From Hymenobacter persicinus (GTDB taxonomy: Bacteria; Bacteroidota; Bacteroidia; Cytophagales; Hymenobacteraceae): a DNA stretch of 64,000 bases. The notes beneath the pieces are model-generated. The model worked only from the letters and a program-made list of their open reading frames with translations, made no database searches and was not told the origin of the DNA. The translations under genes and the position numbers were made by a program. The stretch is taken from contig NZ_SEWE01000008.1 of assembly GCF_004167665.1 (NCBI RefSeq), positions 1 to 64,000 on the forward strand, read 5' to 3'. Below are positions 48,510 to 58,187 of the stretch, piece by piece; position 1 is the stretch's first letter; every line of letters starts with the position of its first letter.

Positions 48510-49145
48510 CTAGCTGGGCAGTGCCCGCCGTTCGCGCCGGTGCAGCACCGCAGCAATGACCAAGCCCAGCAGCCCCACCAGCCCGCAGATGGCAAACCAC
48601 TGGAGCGCGTTGTACTGGTCGACGAGGGCGCGGTAAATGGCCGTGTAAAGAAACAGCACGCCGCCCACCGCTTCCCAGAGCCGGCGCTCATACAGCGCCG
48701 ACGTGGGCGCCGGCAGCACCGGCTGGTGCACCAGGGCGCGCAAGATGTTCCAGTCCCAGGCCAGCAGCCCCACGGTAGCCAGCAGCATGAGCCCGGTGGT
48801 CCAGGTGGTGGCGCCGAAGTCGTAGGAATACGTGATGACGTACACGTTGGCAATGATGGGCAGAAACAGCAGAGCCCCGACCAAAGCGTAGCGCTGGGTC
48901 ATGAGTAGCAGGCCGGCCACCAACTGCCCCAGACCGATAAATTTCCAGTAGGGGCCGGCCTGATAAAGCGTTTCGAAGAAGTGCGCAGCCGAATGAATCG
49001 GGGCCGATTCGCCGCTGAGCGTGGTAAAGCGCCGGCCTTTGAGCTTGATGAGGCTGGCGAAAACGAAAGCGCCGCCAATCAGGTAGCGGGTGTAAATGAC
49101 GGCCAGCTGCAGCCATACTTTTTGCTTCCAGGCGAGCAAGGACAT
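48510..49145 (-). CDS. DoxX-like membrane protein
   Basis: A 211-residue membrane protein with about five to six helices. The first part (YLIGGAFVFASLIKLKGRRFT, GLGQLVAGLLLMTQRYALVGALLFLPII) has the DoxX-type pattern in which a helix ends in a K-x-x-GR turn. The family includes quinone- or thiosulfate-linked oxidoreductase subunits and many membrane proteins of unknown role. No catalytic residue is visible. Single gene, opposite to HelD. Confidence 0.7.
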   Translation of the reverse strand: MSLLAWKQKVWLQLAVIYTRYLIGGAFVFASLIKLKGRRFTTLSGESAPIHSAAHFFETLYQAGPYWKFIGLGQLVAGLLLMTQRYALVGALLFLPIIANVYVITYSYDFGATTWTTGLMLLATVGLLAWDWNILRALVHQPVLPAPTSALYERRLWEAVGGVLFLYTAIYRALVDQYNALQWFAICGLVGLLGLVIAAVLHRRERRALPS

Positions 49146-49293
49146 AGGAAAATCTTTCTAGCTAAGGGTAATAATAAGGGCGCCTGAAAGTAGCAGAAAA
49201 AATGCGGCCGGACCGCGTTGCCTCTTGTCCTTACGGCCTGCTGGCCCCGACTTGCGGCAGCTACCCCGGGCGGGGCCCAGCAGGCCGCGGGGC

Positions 49294-50196
49294 TTATTCC
49301 ATCTTGACCGGGAAGCCGCCTACAAAGCTGATGGAAGTGATAAACTGGGCGCCCGATAAGCCCGGGACTGTATTGCTGGACCCGGCAAATAAATACGGCA
49401 CGGAAGCTTCGGCCTGAATATTTTTCAGCCGGAAAGTTAGCACCGGCTCAAAGCCCACGTGAATGGTATTCGAGGTGAGCAAAAAGTCGCGGCGCAGGCT
49501 GCGCACGGCATCGGTGTGCCGCCCAATATCTCCCTGGATGCTGCGGAAAATAACGTTGAGCCCGAGCCGCACAGAATTACCGTTCAGCCGCCGCTGGTCC
49601 TCGTCCACAAACTCGTAAAAGGCCCCGAACCGCCCACCCAGATTCGATACGTCGATAAACGTATTGCGCCGGACGGTGGAGGTGTCCTTGGCAGTGATAA
49701 TCTGCTGATTTTCAAAATAGCCCCACACATTATTGGAAGCGGCCACCCGGAATTCAAAGCCACTGATAAAACCGTATAAAGGTTTGGCGGCTTTGGTGCG
49801 GTACCATAAGGCGTGCACTACGGTCGACTGTCTGGAAAAGCCGGGCACCAGCACGCTGCGGCCATAGACCCGGTTGTTCTGAACCAGCCCGTTGACGCGC
49901 TCATTAGTGAGCGTGTCGACCGTGGAGGCCACGTTTACTTTCGCGTCGAGCTGCAACTCCCAGTTGGGCCAGATGCGCCAGAACAGAATGCCCAAGCCGG
50001 TATTGGCGGCAATTTCCTTTTTCGCGTTTGTAAAGCCCGTCTGAATATCCCCGTTGCCCACAAAATAAAGTTCGGACAAGTCTTTATTGTCACTTTCCTT
50101 CAACTTCTGCTGCGTGCTTGGGGTAAGCGAAAACTGCGCTTTGGCCGGAGCTGCCAGCCCCAAAGCGGCCAGTAAACAAATAGAAAGTTTTTTCAT
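49294..50196 (-). CDS. Secreted beta-rich protein, outer-membrane-like
   Basis: A 300-residue protein. The start at 50196 gives MKKLSICLLAALGLAAPAKA, a signal peptide cut near AKAQ. The mature part is beta-strand rich with alternating aromatic and polar residues (GLGILFWRIWPNWELQLDAKVNVAS, SNLGGRFGAFYEFVDEDQ, GNSVRLGLNVIF), ending FVGGFPVKME, and may form an outer-membrane barrel. No family recognised. A very AT-rich stretch at 50340-50430 lies upstream and may be its promoter region. Confidence 0.65.
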   Translation of the reverse strand: MKKLSICLLAALGLAAPAKAQFSLTPSTQQKLKESDNKDLSELYFVGNGDIQTGFTNAKKEIAANTGLGILFWRIWPNWELQLDAKVNVASTVDTLTNERVNGLVQNNRVYGRSVLVPGFSRQSTVVHALWYRTKAAKPLYGFISGFEFRVAASNNVWGYFENQQIITAKDTSTVRRNTFIDVSNLGGRFGAFYEFVDEDQRRLNGNSVRLGLNVIFRSIQGDIGRHTDAVRSLRRDFLLTSNTIHVGFEPVLTFRLKNIQAEASVPYLFAGSSNTVPGLSGAQFITSISFVGGFPVKME

Positions 50197-50603
50197 GGGA
50201 GTACCAGTGAAGAAAATGGATAATACAGGACGCACGTAACCAGCCCGAACCCACCGATGAGTTAGGGGAAGGCCGGAAAAAATGGCGCAATAGGATTGGT
50301 AGGGCGGAGAAATACTAAAGCAGGCGACACGCAGAAAAGCGCTGGCCAGCTAAAAGTATTTTATTTTGCTAATATTTATTTTATATTATAAAATATCAAA
50401 ACAATTTTATTGATTTAATTTATTTGCCTCGCGGTTATTGGGGTATAGTTCTTTTGATCAAGGAGTTGCTTCTAAACAAGTGGGGCGCTATCCGGAGCCT
50501 GCCTGAATGCGAATGGTGCGCACAGGAAGTTTGGCAGCCGGACTGGCAAGCGTTACTAACCGCTGGCCGTGCGGCTGCCGTTATTTCAGCCGGGCTGCAG
50601 AGG
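50197..50603. other. Intergenic with AT-rich tract
   Basis: About 400 bp. Positions 50340-50430 are almost all A/T (runs of ATTTTATTTT type), which is striking in this GC-rich region; probably an upstream-element-type promoter for the secreted protein at 49294. No gene or RNA recognised. Confidence 0.5.
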
Positions 50604-51341
50604 TCACGAGCGCCGGGGGACGCCGGCTGATTCTGTCGCTTCCACGGGCGCAAAGCACAGCCAGCCCCGGCGCCGGGCGAAAAGTACGAGGGCCAGGGTG
50701 GTGCGCGTGCCGGTTTTGTGCAGCATCTGGCTGCGGTGGTACTCCACGGTGCGGACGCTCATGCCGAGGTATTCGGCAATGTCCTCGTTGGAATGGTCGT
50801 CGGCAACGAGGCGCAGTACCTCCAGCTGCCGGGGCGTGAAAATGGCTGGTGCCGGCGGCAGACCGCTGGCCGGGTCGGGCAGGCAGGGAAAAGTCCAGGC
50901 GGCGTAGTGCTGCCCGCCCTGCAACACTGCGGCCACCGCCTCGCTCACTTCGGACGGGGTGGCCGCCCGTGGGAGCAGTCCGGAAATGCGCTGGCGCACC
51001 AAGCGCAGAATGGTCAGCTCCGTGGCCGCCGCAGGTTCGAGAAGCGCAAGAATAGCCAGCTGGGGCTGCGCCGCGCGCAGGTCGGTGAGTAGTTGGGGCA
51101 ACTCGCCGGCCGTATCGGGCAGGTTGGTTGTGAGGACAACCAACGCCGGTGGCTGACGGCTTACCAGCGCCATCAGCTCCGCCGCCGTGCCAGCCTCCCG
51201 CAGTGCATGCGCCGCAAATGTCTGGTTCAGCACGTACCGCAGCCCGCTGCGGAACAGGGGCTCGGCATCGGCCACCAGAATACCGCCCGGCGCGCAAAAG
51301 TCGGCAGTAGTCAACTCGGAAGAAGGCGGGGCGGGAGGCAT
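50604..51341 (-). CDS. LuxR/NarL-family response regulator with degenerate receiver
   Basis: A 245-residue two-domain regulator. The C-terminal HTH (about 170-230) is a clear LuxR/NarL domain: FTPRQLEVLRLVADDHSNEDIAEYLGMSVRTVEYHRSQML. The N-terminal receiver (about 20-135) begins ILVADAEPLFRSGLRYVL, but the strand that should carry the phospho-acceptor Asp reads ALVVLTTNLPD, with Thr71 in that place. It may work without phosphorylation or respond to another signal. No histidine kinase gene is adjacent. Confidence 0.85.
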   Translation of the reverse strand: MPPAPPSSELTTADFCAPGGILVADAEPLFRSGLRYVLNQTFAAHALREAGTAAELMALVSRQPPALVVLTTNLPDTAGELPQLLTDLRAAQPQLAILALLEPAAATELTILRLVRQRISGLLPRAATPSEVSEAVAAVLQGGQHYAAWTFPCLPDPASGLPPAPAIFTPRQLEVLRLVADDHSNEDIAEYLGMSVRTVEYHRSQMLHKTGTRTTLALVLFARRRGWLCFAPVEATESAGVPRRS

Positions 51342-51459
51342 AGCGTTTCTACCCGCAAAGGAGCCCCGCTCAGACCCGGCATAGCACCGTAGAACTACGC
51401 ATTTTCCCTACCACGTATTTCTACCTAGTTGCCTCGGTCAGCTGCCCAAACGAATCCGG

Positions 51460-54060
51460 CTACAGGCGCGGATCCACGGCTTCGCTTTCCAGGGCCAGCA
51501 CCCCAAATACGCACTGGTGCACCTGCCGCAGCGGGGCGCCGGCCACGAAGCGCTCCAGACCTTCCACGCCCAGGGCTAGCTCCCGCAGGGCCAGGTTACG
51601 CTTGGCTTTCACGCCCCGGTCACGCAGGCGCTCCAGGTTGCCGGGCAGCAGATAGTCGGGTCCGTAGATGATGCGCAGGTATTCGCGGCCCCGGCACTTC
51701 AGCGCCGGCTGCACCAGATTTTTGCGGCCCCCGGGAATGAAGTCGTAGGGCTTGACTACCATACCCTCGCCGCCGGCTGCGGTCAGGTCGAGCCACCACT
51801 GCGTGGCCGCTTCCACTTCGGCAATGTCGGCCAGGGGCACCACGCGGTAGGGCGTGGCCCGGAGCAGGCCTTCGTCGGCCAGGCTCAGCGCGCGCAGAGT
51901 TTCCATGTGCCAGGCGTGGTCCTTATCGAAGTAGGTGCGGCCCTCGGTGGCCAGCAGATGAAACGGCGCCAACTTCAGGTCGTCCAGGCTTTCCACGGGC
52001 CAGCAGTAGCGGCGGTAGGCGTCGGCGTAGTGGGCGGCGGCCGACTGGCGGGCCGTGGTGCGAGCCAGCAGCGCTTCCACGCCGTCGAGGCCGCGGGTGG
52101 CGGCCTGAGCAAGCACGGCGGCGGCTTCGGGCAGGGCGGCGGTGGCTGCGGCCGCCACGGCCGCGTACTGATTCTTGATCAGCTCCTGGGCCTTGGCCGA
52201 CCAAGGCAGCAGCTCCGCGTCGAGGCAGACCCAGTCGGTCTGGAACCGTTCCCAGAACCCGGCCGTGGTCAGGGCCTGCTGCAGGCGAGTGATAAAGGCA
52301 GCTTCCAGGGCGGAATCAGTGAAAAAGTTGCGGCCGGTGCGGGTATACACCTTGCCCGCGCCTTCGCCCACCACGCCGAAGCGGCGGCGGGCGGCGTCCT
52401 CGTCGCAGGCCAGTACTACCACCACGCGGCTGCCCATGTGCTTTTCCTCGCACACCACTCGCTCCACGCCCTGGCGACGGAAGTAGTCGAAGGCCTCGGC
52501 GGGGTGCTCGAGCATATCGGGCAGGGCCGAGGTTTCGGACGGGCTCATGGTGGGCGGCAGATACAGCAGCCACTTCGGGTTCAGGGCAAAGCGCGACATC
52601 ACTTCCAGAGCCGCCGCCGCGTTTTCCTCCCGAATCGTGACCGAGGGCAGCAGCCGGGTTTTGATGATCTGCTTGCCAGTCACGTCGCCGATGTCGAGCA
52701 GCTCGTCGTGCTGCTGCTGGGCCGTGAGCTGGACGGCTTCCTGGGCCGCTTCGGCGGGCCGCAACGGGCGCACCGGCTCGCAGTACACTTGGGCGGCAGG
52801 CACGCTCACCAGTTCCCGCTCGGGGTAGCGCAGGGCCGTCAGGCGCCCGCCAAACACGCAGCCCGTGTCAATGTCAATCGTGTTGTTGAGCCACTCCGGG
52901 TCGGGCACGGGCGTGTGGCCGTACACCACCATGGCCCGGCCGCGGTACTCCGAAGCCCAGTTGTAGCGCACGGGCAGGCCAAACTCGTCGATTTCCCCGG
53001 TCGTTTCGCCAAACAGGGCAAAGGCCCGCACGGCGCCGGAGCCCCGGCCCTGCATTTCCTCGCGCAACCCGGCGTGGGCCACTACCAGCTTGCCCCCGTC
53101 GAGCACGTAGTGACTCACCAGCCCGTCGAGAAACTGCCGCAGCTGGCTCTTGAACGTGTCCGATTCCGGGGCCAGCTGGGCTACCGTTTCGGCAAAGCCG
53201 TGCTGCTCATTGACCTGCTTGCCCAGCAGGTAGCGCAGCAGCTTGATGTCGTGGTTGCCGGGCACGCACAGGGCCGCCCCGCTCTGTACCATGCTCATCA
53301 CCAGGCGCAGCACCTGGGGCGAGGCCGGGCCGCGGTCCACCAAATCCCCCAGAAACAACGCCCGGCGGCCGGCGGGAGCCGTCACGCGCACGCCCAGGTC
53401 GCGGGCATCGTGCACGGGCTCGTCCTGCACCGCGTAGCCCAGGGTAGTGAGCAGGAGCACCAGCTCGTCGTAGCAGCCGTGCACGTCGCCGATGATGTCG
53501 AAGGGGCCGGTTTCGGCTTTGCGGTTGCTGTAGAGCGGGTCGCGCACGATGCTCTGCACCGCGTCGATTTCCTCGGGGCCGCGCAGGTGGAAGATCTGGC
53601 GGAAGCCCTCGGCCTTGAGCGTTTTCAGGCTGCGGCGCAGCTGCTGCCGCTGCTGGGGCACCACGTGCCGGCCCATGTGCTGGCGCTCGGCGCGGGCGCG
53701 GTTGCGGTCCTCGGCCAGCCGGTCGGGCACGTCGAGGATGATGGCCGTAGGCAGCACATGGTAGTCGCGGGCCAGCTGCACGAGGGCTTTGCGGGCCTCG
53801 GGCTGCACGTTGGTAGCGTCCACGACCGTCAGCAAGCCGCGCTTGAGGCGCATGCCGACCAGGTAGTGCAGCAGGGCAAAGGCCGCGGGCGTGGCCGACT
53901 GGTCATTCTCATCATCCGCCACCAGGGCCCGACATTGGTCTGACGACACGACTTCGGTGGGCCGAAACAGGCGCCGGGCAAAGGTGGATTTTCCCGCCCC
54001 TGAGGTGCCAATGAGCAAGACCAGGGATAGTTCGGGGAGCTTCAGAGTCGTAAGGGGCAT
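51460..54060 (-). CDS. pnkp: Polynucleotide kinase-phosphatase-ligase (Pnkp), RNA repair
   Basis: An 866-residue trifunctional enzyme in the family order. The N-terminal kinase has GTSGAGKST (about 18-26). The central metallophosphatase has GDVHGCYDEL, GDLVDRG and GNHD (about 190-270). The C-terminal adenylyltransferase/ligase has the EEKHMGSR motif with the nucleotidyl Lys (about 525). In the bacterial Pnkp-Hen1 system it heals and seals cut RNA ends, while Hen1 adds a 2'-O-methyl group. Here the hen1 gene is on the same strand but lies 2.6 kb upstream, separated by two unrelated genes. Confidence 0.93.
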   Translation of the reverse strand: MPLTTLKLPELSLVLLIGTSGAGKSTFARRLFRPTEVVSSDQCRALVADDENDQSATPAAFALLHYLVGMRLKRGLLTVVDATNVQPEARKALVQLARDYHVLPTAIILDVPDRLAEDRNRARAERQHMGRHVVPQQRQQLRRSLKTLKAEGFRQIFHLRGPEEIDAVQSIVRDPLYSNRKAETGPFDIIGDVHGCYDELVLLLTTLGYAVQDEPVHDARDLGVRVTAPAGRRALFLGDLVDRGPASPQVLRLVMSMVQSGAALCVPGNHDIKLLRYLLGKQVNEQHGFAETVAQLAPESDTFKSQLRQFLDGLVSHYVLDGGKLVVAHAGLREEMQGRGSGAVRAFALFGETTGEIDEFGLPVRYNWASEYRGRAMVVYGHTPVPDPEWLNNTIDIDTGCVFGGRLTALRYPERELVSVPAAQVYCEPVRPLRPAEAAQEAVQLTAQQQHDELLDIGDVTGKQIIKTRLLPSVTIREENAAAALEVMSRFALNPKWLLYLPPTMSPSETSALPDMLEHPAEAFDYFRRQGVERVVCEEKHMGSRVVVVLACDEDAARRRFGVVGEGAGKVYTRTGRNFFTDSALEAAFITRLQQALTTAGFWERFQTDWVCLDAELLPWSAKAQELIKNQYAAVAAAATAALPEAAAVLAQAATRGLDGVEALLARTTARQSAAAHYADAYRRYCWPVESLDDLKLAPFHLLATEGRTYFDKDHAWHMETLRALSLADEGLLRATPYRVVPLADIAEVEAATQWWLDLTAAGGEGMVVKPYDFIPGGRKNLVQPALKCRGREYLRIIYGPDYLLPGNLERLRDRGVKAKRNLALRELALGVEGLERFVAGAPLRQVHQCVFGVLALESEAVDPRL

Positions 54061-54122
54061 AATGGATAAGGAAAGGTAGCGGTGCTATATTTGGTTGATT
54101 CGGACTATAAGATTACACCTTT

Positions 54123-54587
54123 ATGCCTAGTTCTGCGCTGATCCAACTGCTTACGGCCAACCCGGCGCAAACCGATATCAGCCTGTATCCGGCCGCCAGT
54201 GCGCAACTTGTCAGCCACTTCGAGGCGGAAATGGGACTGGTTTTACCGGCCGACTTTAAAGAGTTTTACTCGTTCTGCAACGGCTTTGAATCCGAAGAGG
54301 ACGTGTTCCGGGTTATTCCGCTCGAAGAAATTCTAGAACGCAGGAGTGAGCACCCCAAAGGACAGTTTTACGTGGCTGAGTATCTCATCTACGGTGACAT
54401 GTGGAAGGTTGAACTCAATGAAGAGCAGCCTGGCCGTTACCAGATTTCGAACCACGGCAGTGACGCGCTAACGATTGTGCTCACCGACTCTTTAGCGGAA
54501 TTTATCGGACGGTTTCTGCAGGGCGGCGTTTTTGACGTTGCAGGCTTGTACGAGTGGCGGGAGGAAATCAAAAAGCAACTCCCCTAA
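54123..54587 (+). CDS. SMI1/KNR4 (SUKH) family protein
   Basis: A 154-residue protein of the SUKH/SMI1-KNR4 fold: LVSHFEAEMGLVLPADFKEFYSFCNGFESEEDVFRVIPLEEILERR is the classic N-terminal pattern (LP.DFKEFY..CNG), followed by YLIYGDMWKVEL and a C-terminal helix FIGRFLQGG. SUKH proteins are mostly immunity proteins against toxins. It is alone here, inserted between pnkp and the OmpA-like gene on the opposite strand. Confidence 0.9.
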   Translation: MPSSALIQLLTANPAQTDISLYPAASAQLVSHFEAEMGLVLPADFKEFYSFCNGFESEEDVFRVIPLEEILERRSEHPKGQFYVAEYLIYGDMWKVELNEEQPGRYQISNHGSDALTIVLTDSLAEFIGRFLQGGVFDVAGLYEWREEIKKQLP

Positions 54588-54638
54588 GGACCACAGGGCT
54601 GTTTGGGCTTCCCGGCCGGAAGGGGAGCTGCGACCCCG

Positions 54639-56597
54639 TTACCGCAGCCCCGTCACCCGGAACTCCACCCGGCGGTTGAGCTGGCGGGTGGCTTCCCGCT
54701 CGTTGCTGGCCCGGGGTTCGGTGCCGCCCAGCCCCAGCCCGGTGATGCGCGCTTCGGCCACGCCGTGGCGGACCAGGTAGGCCTTGACTGCCGCCACGCG
54801 CTGCTCGCTGAGCACCACGATTTTCTGCGGGTCACCCACGTTGTCGGTGTGGCCGCGCAGCTCGATGGTGAGCTGGGGATTCTGGGTGAGCAAAGCCAGC
54901 AGCGGGTCGAGGGCGGGGTAGGAGGAGGGCAGCAGCACGGCCCGGCCTTTCTGAAACTGTACTTTGTCGAGCCGCAACGTGGCTCCGACGGCCAGGGGAC
55001 GCAGCAGAATGTCCTGGGCCAGGCCACCCGCGGGGATTTTATAGGTGCTGTCGGCGGTAAGGTAGCCGGCCTGCCGCACCTGGGCCGCCAGAGTTTGCCC
55101 CGGTGCGGCCGGCACCGAGAAGCTGCCGTCGGCGGTCAGTGCGGCTGTGGTTTCGCGGCCATTGGCTTGCAGGCGCAGCTGAGCCTGGGGCAGGGGTTGG
55201 CGGGTGGTGGCGTCGAGTATTCGGCCGCGCCAGGCCGCCGTGGCCGCTGGTACGGGCGGCTGGCGGAAGATGTTGCAGCCGGCCAGGTCGGTGTAGACCC
55301 CGCTGCGCACCCGCCGGGCCTGGTGCCGATTCAGGTCTACCTGGTACACCGACTTCGGTCCGGCCAGGTACAGGTGACGGCGGCCGGCGGCATCGTTTTG
55401 CAGCTGTATGTCGCTGTAGCCGCCCTTGGCCGGCAGCCCGTCCAAGGGCAGCAGTTCGGGGGCGGGCTGGCCGGTGGCGAGGTTGATTTGGAGCAGGGAG
55501 CCGTCGGTGCTGTAGACCTGGTAGAGGGTGCCCGCCTCGTCGAGGCAGAAGTTGGCGTGGGTGCCCGCGCCGGCAAAGCCGATGGCCGCGTAGTAAGAAG
55601 CCCGCCGCACCGGGTCCGCTTCCCACACCAGGCTTACCGAGTCGGTGGTGGGGCTGACTTTCACCAGCTTGGCGGCATCGGCCGTGATGAAATAGAGGTT
55701 GCCGCGGGCGTCGGTAGAGGCGGCAATCCAGACGGTTTCGGGGCCCTGGGCCGGCAGCTGCCAGCGGGTGTAGGCGCCCTGGCGCAGGGCCGGGTCGTAG
55801 CGGTACACGTACTCGGGCGCGTCGGTGGGGGATTTGGTCACCGAGTACAGGCAGTTGTCGAAGCCCTTGGCCAGGGCGTACGACTGGAAGGGCAGGGCCC
55901 GGCGGTGCACCGTGGGTGAGGCGCTCAGGTCGGAGCCGGCAAACTCGTGGATGGTCTGGCAGTCGTCTTCCCATTGGTCGCCGTTGAAGCGCAGGGCGGC
56001 AATACCGTAGAACTTGTCGTCGCAGGGCTGGTCGGCGTAGCGGCGGCTGGGCAGGCCCTTGCCAATGAGCACCAAGGACTCCACCAGCCGGCGGCCCTCG
56101 CCCAGGGCGCGGGCGTCCTGGGCCACGGCGGCCCGGTACTCGAGCCGGTACTCGTAGCCGTTGCGCCAGAGCCGCCGCCCCACCACCCGGGTCGGGACGG
56201 CGGGCGCCGCATCCGGCACGAAAGTGTAATCATATTGCACCTGCTGGTAGAAGCCCACGTCGGAGCCGGCCAGGCGCAGGGCCTGCACCTGCGGCAGGGT
56301 GGCCAGCGCGCGCCGCAGCGAGTCGGCCTGCCCGCGGGCCAGCAGGTTAAGGTCTTTCTGGGCGTCGGGCAGGGGCCGGATGGTCAGCGTGACCACGGCC
56401 TGCGCCTGCTGCCAGGACGGGCCCAGGTAAAAGGCGGCGTCAGTAGGGTTGTCGAGCTGCTGCACCCACCAGCCGGAGGGGTACACGAGCCGGTAGCCCG
56501 AGCGGGCGTCGGTGTAGGTTTGCCCGCCCGCCGGGTTTTGCGCCCGCAGGTTTGCCCAGCTTATCACCAACGCCAACAGCAGCAAAAACTTCATCAT
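54639..56597 (-). CDS. OmpA-family protein with propeller and CarboxypepD_reg domains
   Basis: A 652-residue envelope protein. The start at 56597 (MMKFLLLLALVISWANLRAQ) gives a signal peptide. Residues about 25-180 are a PsbP/DUF1795-like domain (YRLVYPSGWWVQQLDNPTDAAFYLGP). Residues about 240-430 are propeller-like (FDNCLYSVTKSPTDAPEYVYRYDP, RGNLYFITADAAKLVKVSPTTDS). A CarboxypepD_reg-like domain lies at about 455-525. The last 115 residues are an OmpA C-terminal domain (IELRGHTDNVGDP, LSEQRVAAVKAYLVRHGV, NRRVEFRVTG) that binds peptidoglycan. It lies between pnkp and hen1 on the same strand. Confidence 0.88.
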   Translation of the reverse strand: MMKFLLLLALVISWANLRAQNPAGGQTYTDARSGYRLVYPSGWWVQQLDNPTDAAFYLGPSWQQAQAVVTLTIRPLPDAQKDLNLLARGQADSLRRALATLPQVQALRLAGSDVGFYQQVQYDYTFVPDAAPAVPTRVVGRRLWRNGYEYRLEYRAAVAQDARALGEGRRLVESLVLIGKGLPSRRYADQPCDDKFYGIAALRFNGDQWEDDCQTIHEFAGSDLSASPTVHRRALPFQSYALAKGFDNCLYSVTKSPTDAPEYVYRYDPALRQGAYTRWQLPAQGPETVWIAASTDARGNLYFITADAAKLVKVSPTTDSVSLVWEADPVRRASYYAAIGFAGAGTHANFCLDEAGTLYQVYSTDGSLLQINLATGQPAPELLPLDGLPAKGGYSDIQLQNDAAGRRHLYLAGPKSVYQVDLNRHQARRVRSGVYTDLAGCNIFRQPPVPAATAAWRGRILDATTRQPLPQAQLRLQANGRETTAALTADGSFSVPAAPGQTLAAQVRQAGYLTADSTYKIPAGGLAQDILLRPLAVGATLRLDKVQFQKGRAVLLPSSYPALDPLLALLTQNPQLTIELRGHTDNVGDPQKIVVLSEQRVAAVKAYLVRHGVAEARITGLGLGGTEPRASNEREATRQLNRRVEFRVTGLR

Positions 56598-56673
56598 CGA
56601 ACAGACCAGATCAGAGCGGTTCTCCAAAAGTAGTCACCCCCGGCCCACATTTAATACGGAAGCCAACCTGGTA

Positions 56674-58089
56674 TTACTGCTCAAACACGGCCAGCTGGGA
56701 GGGCGCGCCCACTTCCGGCGCCTGCGGGCCCAGCGGCTCGATGCGGACCCGGTAGCCGTGCCGGGCCGCCACGCCCTCGGCCCACTCCCGGAACTGGCTC
56801 TGGGTCCACTCGAAGCGGTGGTCGGCGTGGCGGAACTGCCCGGCCGACAGGGTTTCGTAGCGTTGGTTGTAGTCGGCATTGGGCGTCGTGACGAGCACGG
56901 CGCCGGGGCGGGCCCGGGCGAAGACGACCTGCTCGAAGGAGGCCAGCCGGCTTTCGTCGAGGTGCTCAATGACTTCCACGACGGCGGCCGCATCGTAGCC
57001 GGCCAGGCGCGGGTCGTGGTAGAGCACCGAGCCCTGGGCCAGGGTGAGCCGCTCCCGCTGCCGGGGCGGCATTTCGGCCAGGTGCAGGCGCTGAGCAGCC
57101 CGCTCCAGCTCCCGCCACGACACGTCGAGGGCCAGAATGTGCTCGACCTGTGGCTGCTGGAGCAGGCGACGCACCAGCTTGCCCTCGCCGCAGCCCAAAT
57201 CCAGCACCCGCCGCGCCCCCAGCTCCCGGATTACCTCCGCGGCGCGGTCCAGACGCAGGTCGTGCAGGTTTTGCCGGGGCGTGCGTGCTTCCGCTACGGT
57301 CGGCTCGTCGGGCAGCGCTTCCTCGGCGGCCGGGTCGGTCGGGTCGGCTTGGTCACCGGCCAGCAGGCGCCGCAGGGTCGGATTGACGTACTCAGCCAGG
57401 CCCAGCAGGTAGCGCCGGGTGATAAACTCCCGGTCGGGGTGGGCGGGCAGCCAGGCGGCGCCGCGGTGCAGCAGCTTCTCGGCCTCGGCCTCGTTGATCC
57501 AGTAGTGCTTGTCGTTGTCGAGCACCGGAATCAGCACGTAGAGGTGGCTGAGCAGGTCGCGCAGGCGCAGGGCCGGGTGACGCAGGCGCAGGGTGAAGTA
57601 GCGGCTCTCGCCCCAGGCGGGCATGGTGGGGTCGAGCGGATGGGCCTCGGTCTGCACTTCGTAGCCCAGGGGCGCAAACAAACCTCGCAGCTGTTCGGCA
57701 TTGGCAGCGGGCACCACGGCTACCAGGACTTCCAGGGGCAGTAGGGTCTCGGGCAACTCGGGGCGGTCCTTGCAGGTGCCGTTCATGGCCGTGTTAAAGG
57801 CTTTGCTCAGGGCCGTGCTCAAAAACGACGAAGCCGCGTAGGGCCGGTCATTGACGTACTGCTCCAGCGCGAAGCCTTCCCCGGCCGGCCCGTGGTGGTT
57901 GCGTACCAGCGCAATGGGGTCAATGTCGAGTAGCAGGGCGGCAGTGCAGCGCTCCGCGGTGGCTTCGGGGTAGAAGATGTGGGCCTGACCGTAGGCAATG
58001 TCCAGGGTCTGGAGCCGGGCGGGGTTTTTGTGCAGCAGGTAGCCCAGGTCGGTAGCGGGCTGGTGGGTAGTCGTAATAGTAAGCAGCAT
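56674..58089 (-). CDS. hen1: Hen1 3'-terminal RNA ribose 2'-O-methyltransferase
   Basis: A 471-residue bacterial Hen1. The N-terminal half (LLTITTTHQPATDLGYLLHKNPARLQ...IFYPEATAERCTAALLLDIDP) is the RNA-repair-associated domain. The C-terminal methyltransferase has VLDLGCGEGKLVRRLL for SAM binding (about 295) and VVEVIEHLDESRLASFE, with metal-binding Glu and His residues and HADHRFEW further on. The enzyme methylates the 3' side of cleaved RNA so it resists repeat cutting after Pnkp sealing. Confidence 0.93.
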   Translation of the reverse strand: MLLTITTTHQPATDLGYLLHKNPARLQTLDIAYGQAHIFYPEATAERCTAALLLDIDPIALVRNHHGPAGEGFALEQYVNDRPYAASSFLSTALSKAFNTAMNGTCKDRPELPETLLPLEVLVAVVPAANAEQLRGLFAPLGYEVQTEAHPLDPTMPAWGESRYFTLRLRHPALRLRDLLSHLYVLIPVLDNDKHYWINEAEAEKLLHRGAAWLPAHPDREFITRRYLLGLAEYVNPTLRRLLAGDQADPTDPAAEEALPDEPTVAEARTPRQNLHDLRLDRAAEVIRELGARRVLDLGCGEGKLVRRLLQQPQVEHILALDVSWRELERAAQRLHLAEMPPRQRERLTLAQGSVLYHDPRLAGYDAAAVVEVIEHLDESRLASFEQVVFARARPGAVLVTTPNADYNQRYETLSAGQFRHADHRFEWTQSQFREWAEGVAARHGYRVRIEPLGPQAPEVGAPSQLAVFEQ

Positions 58090-58187
58090 AGCAAGGCACG
58101 AAGGATATAAGCGGGAGCGGGCAAGTCAGGCCCGCCAGCCGCGCAAGTTATCGGAAATACGGCAGCCCGCCGGCCCCGGCCGCGCCG

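Noticed and set aside
51907..53943. 678-codon plus-strand frame
   Set aside because: Antisense shadow of pnkp.
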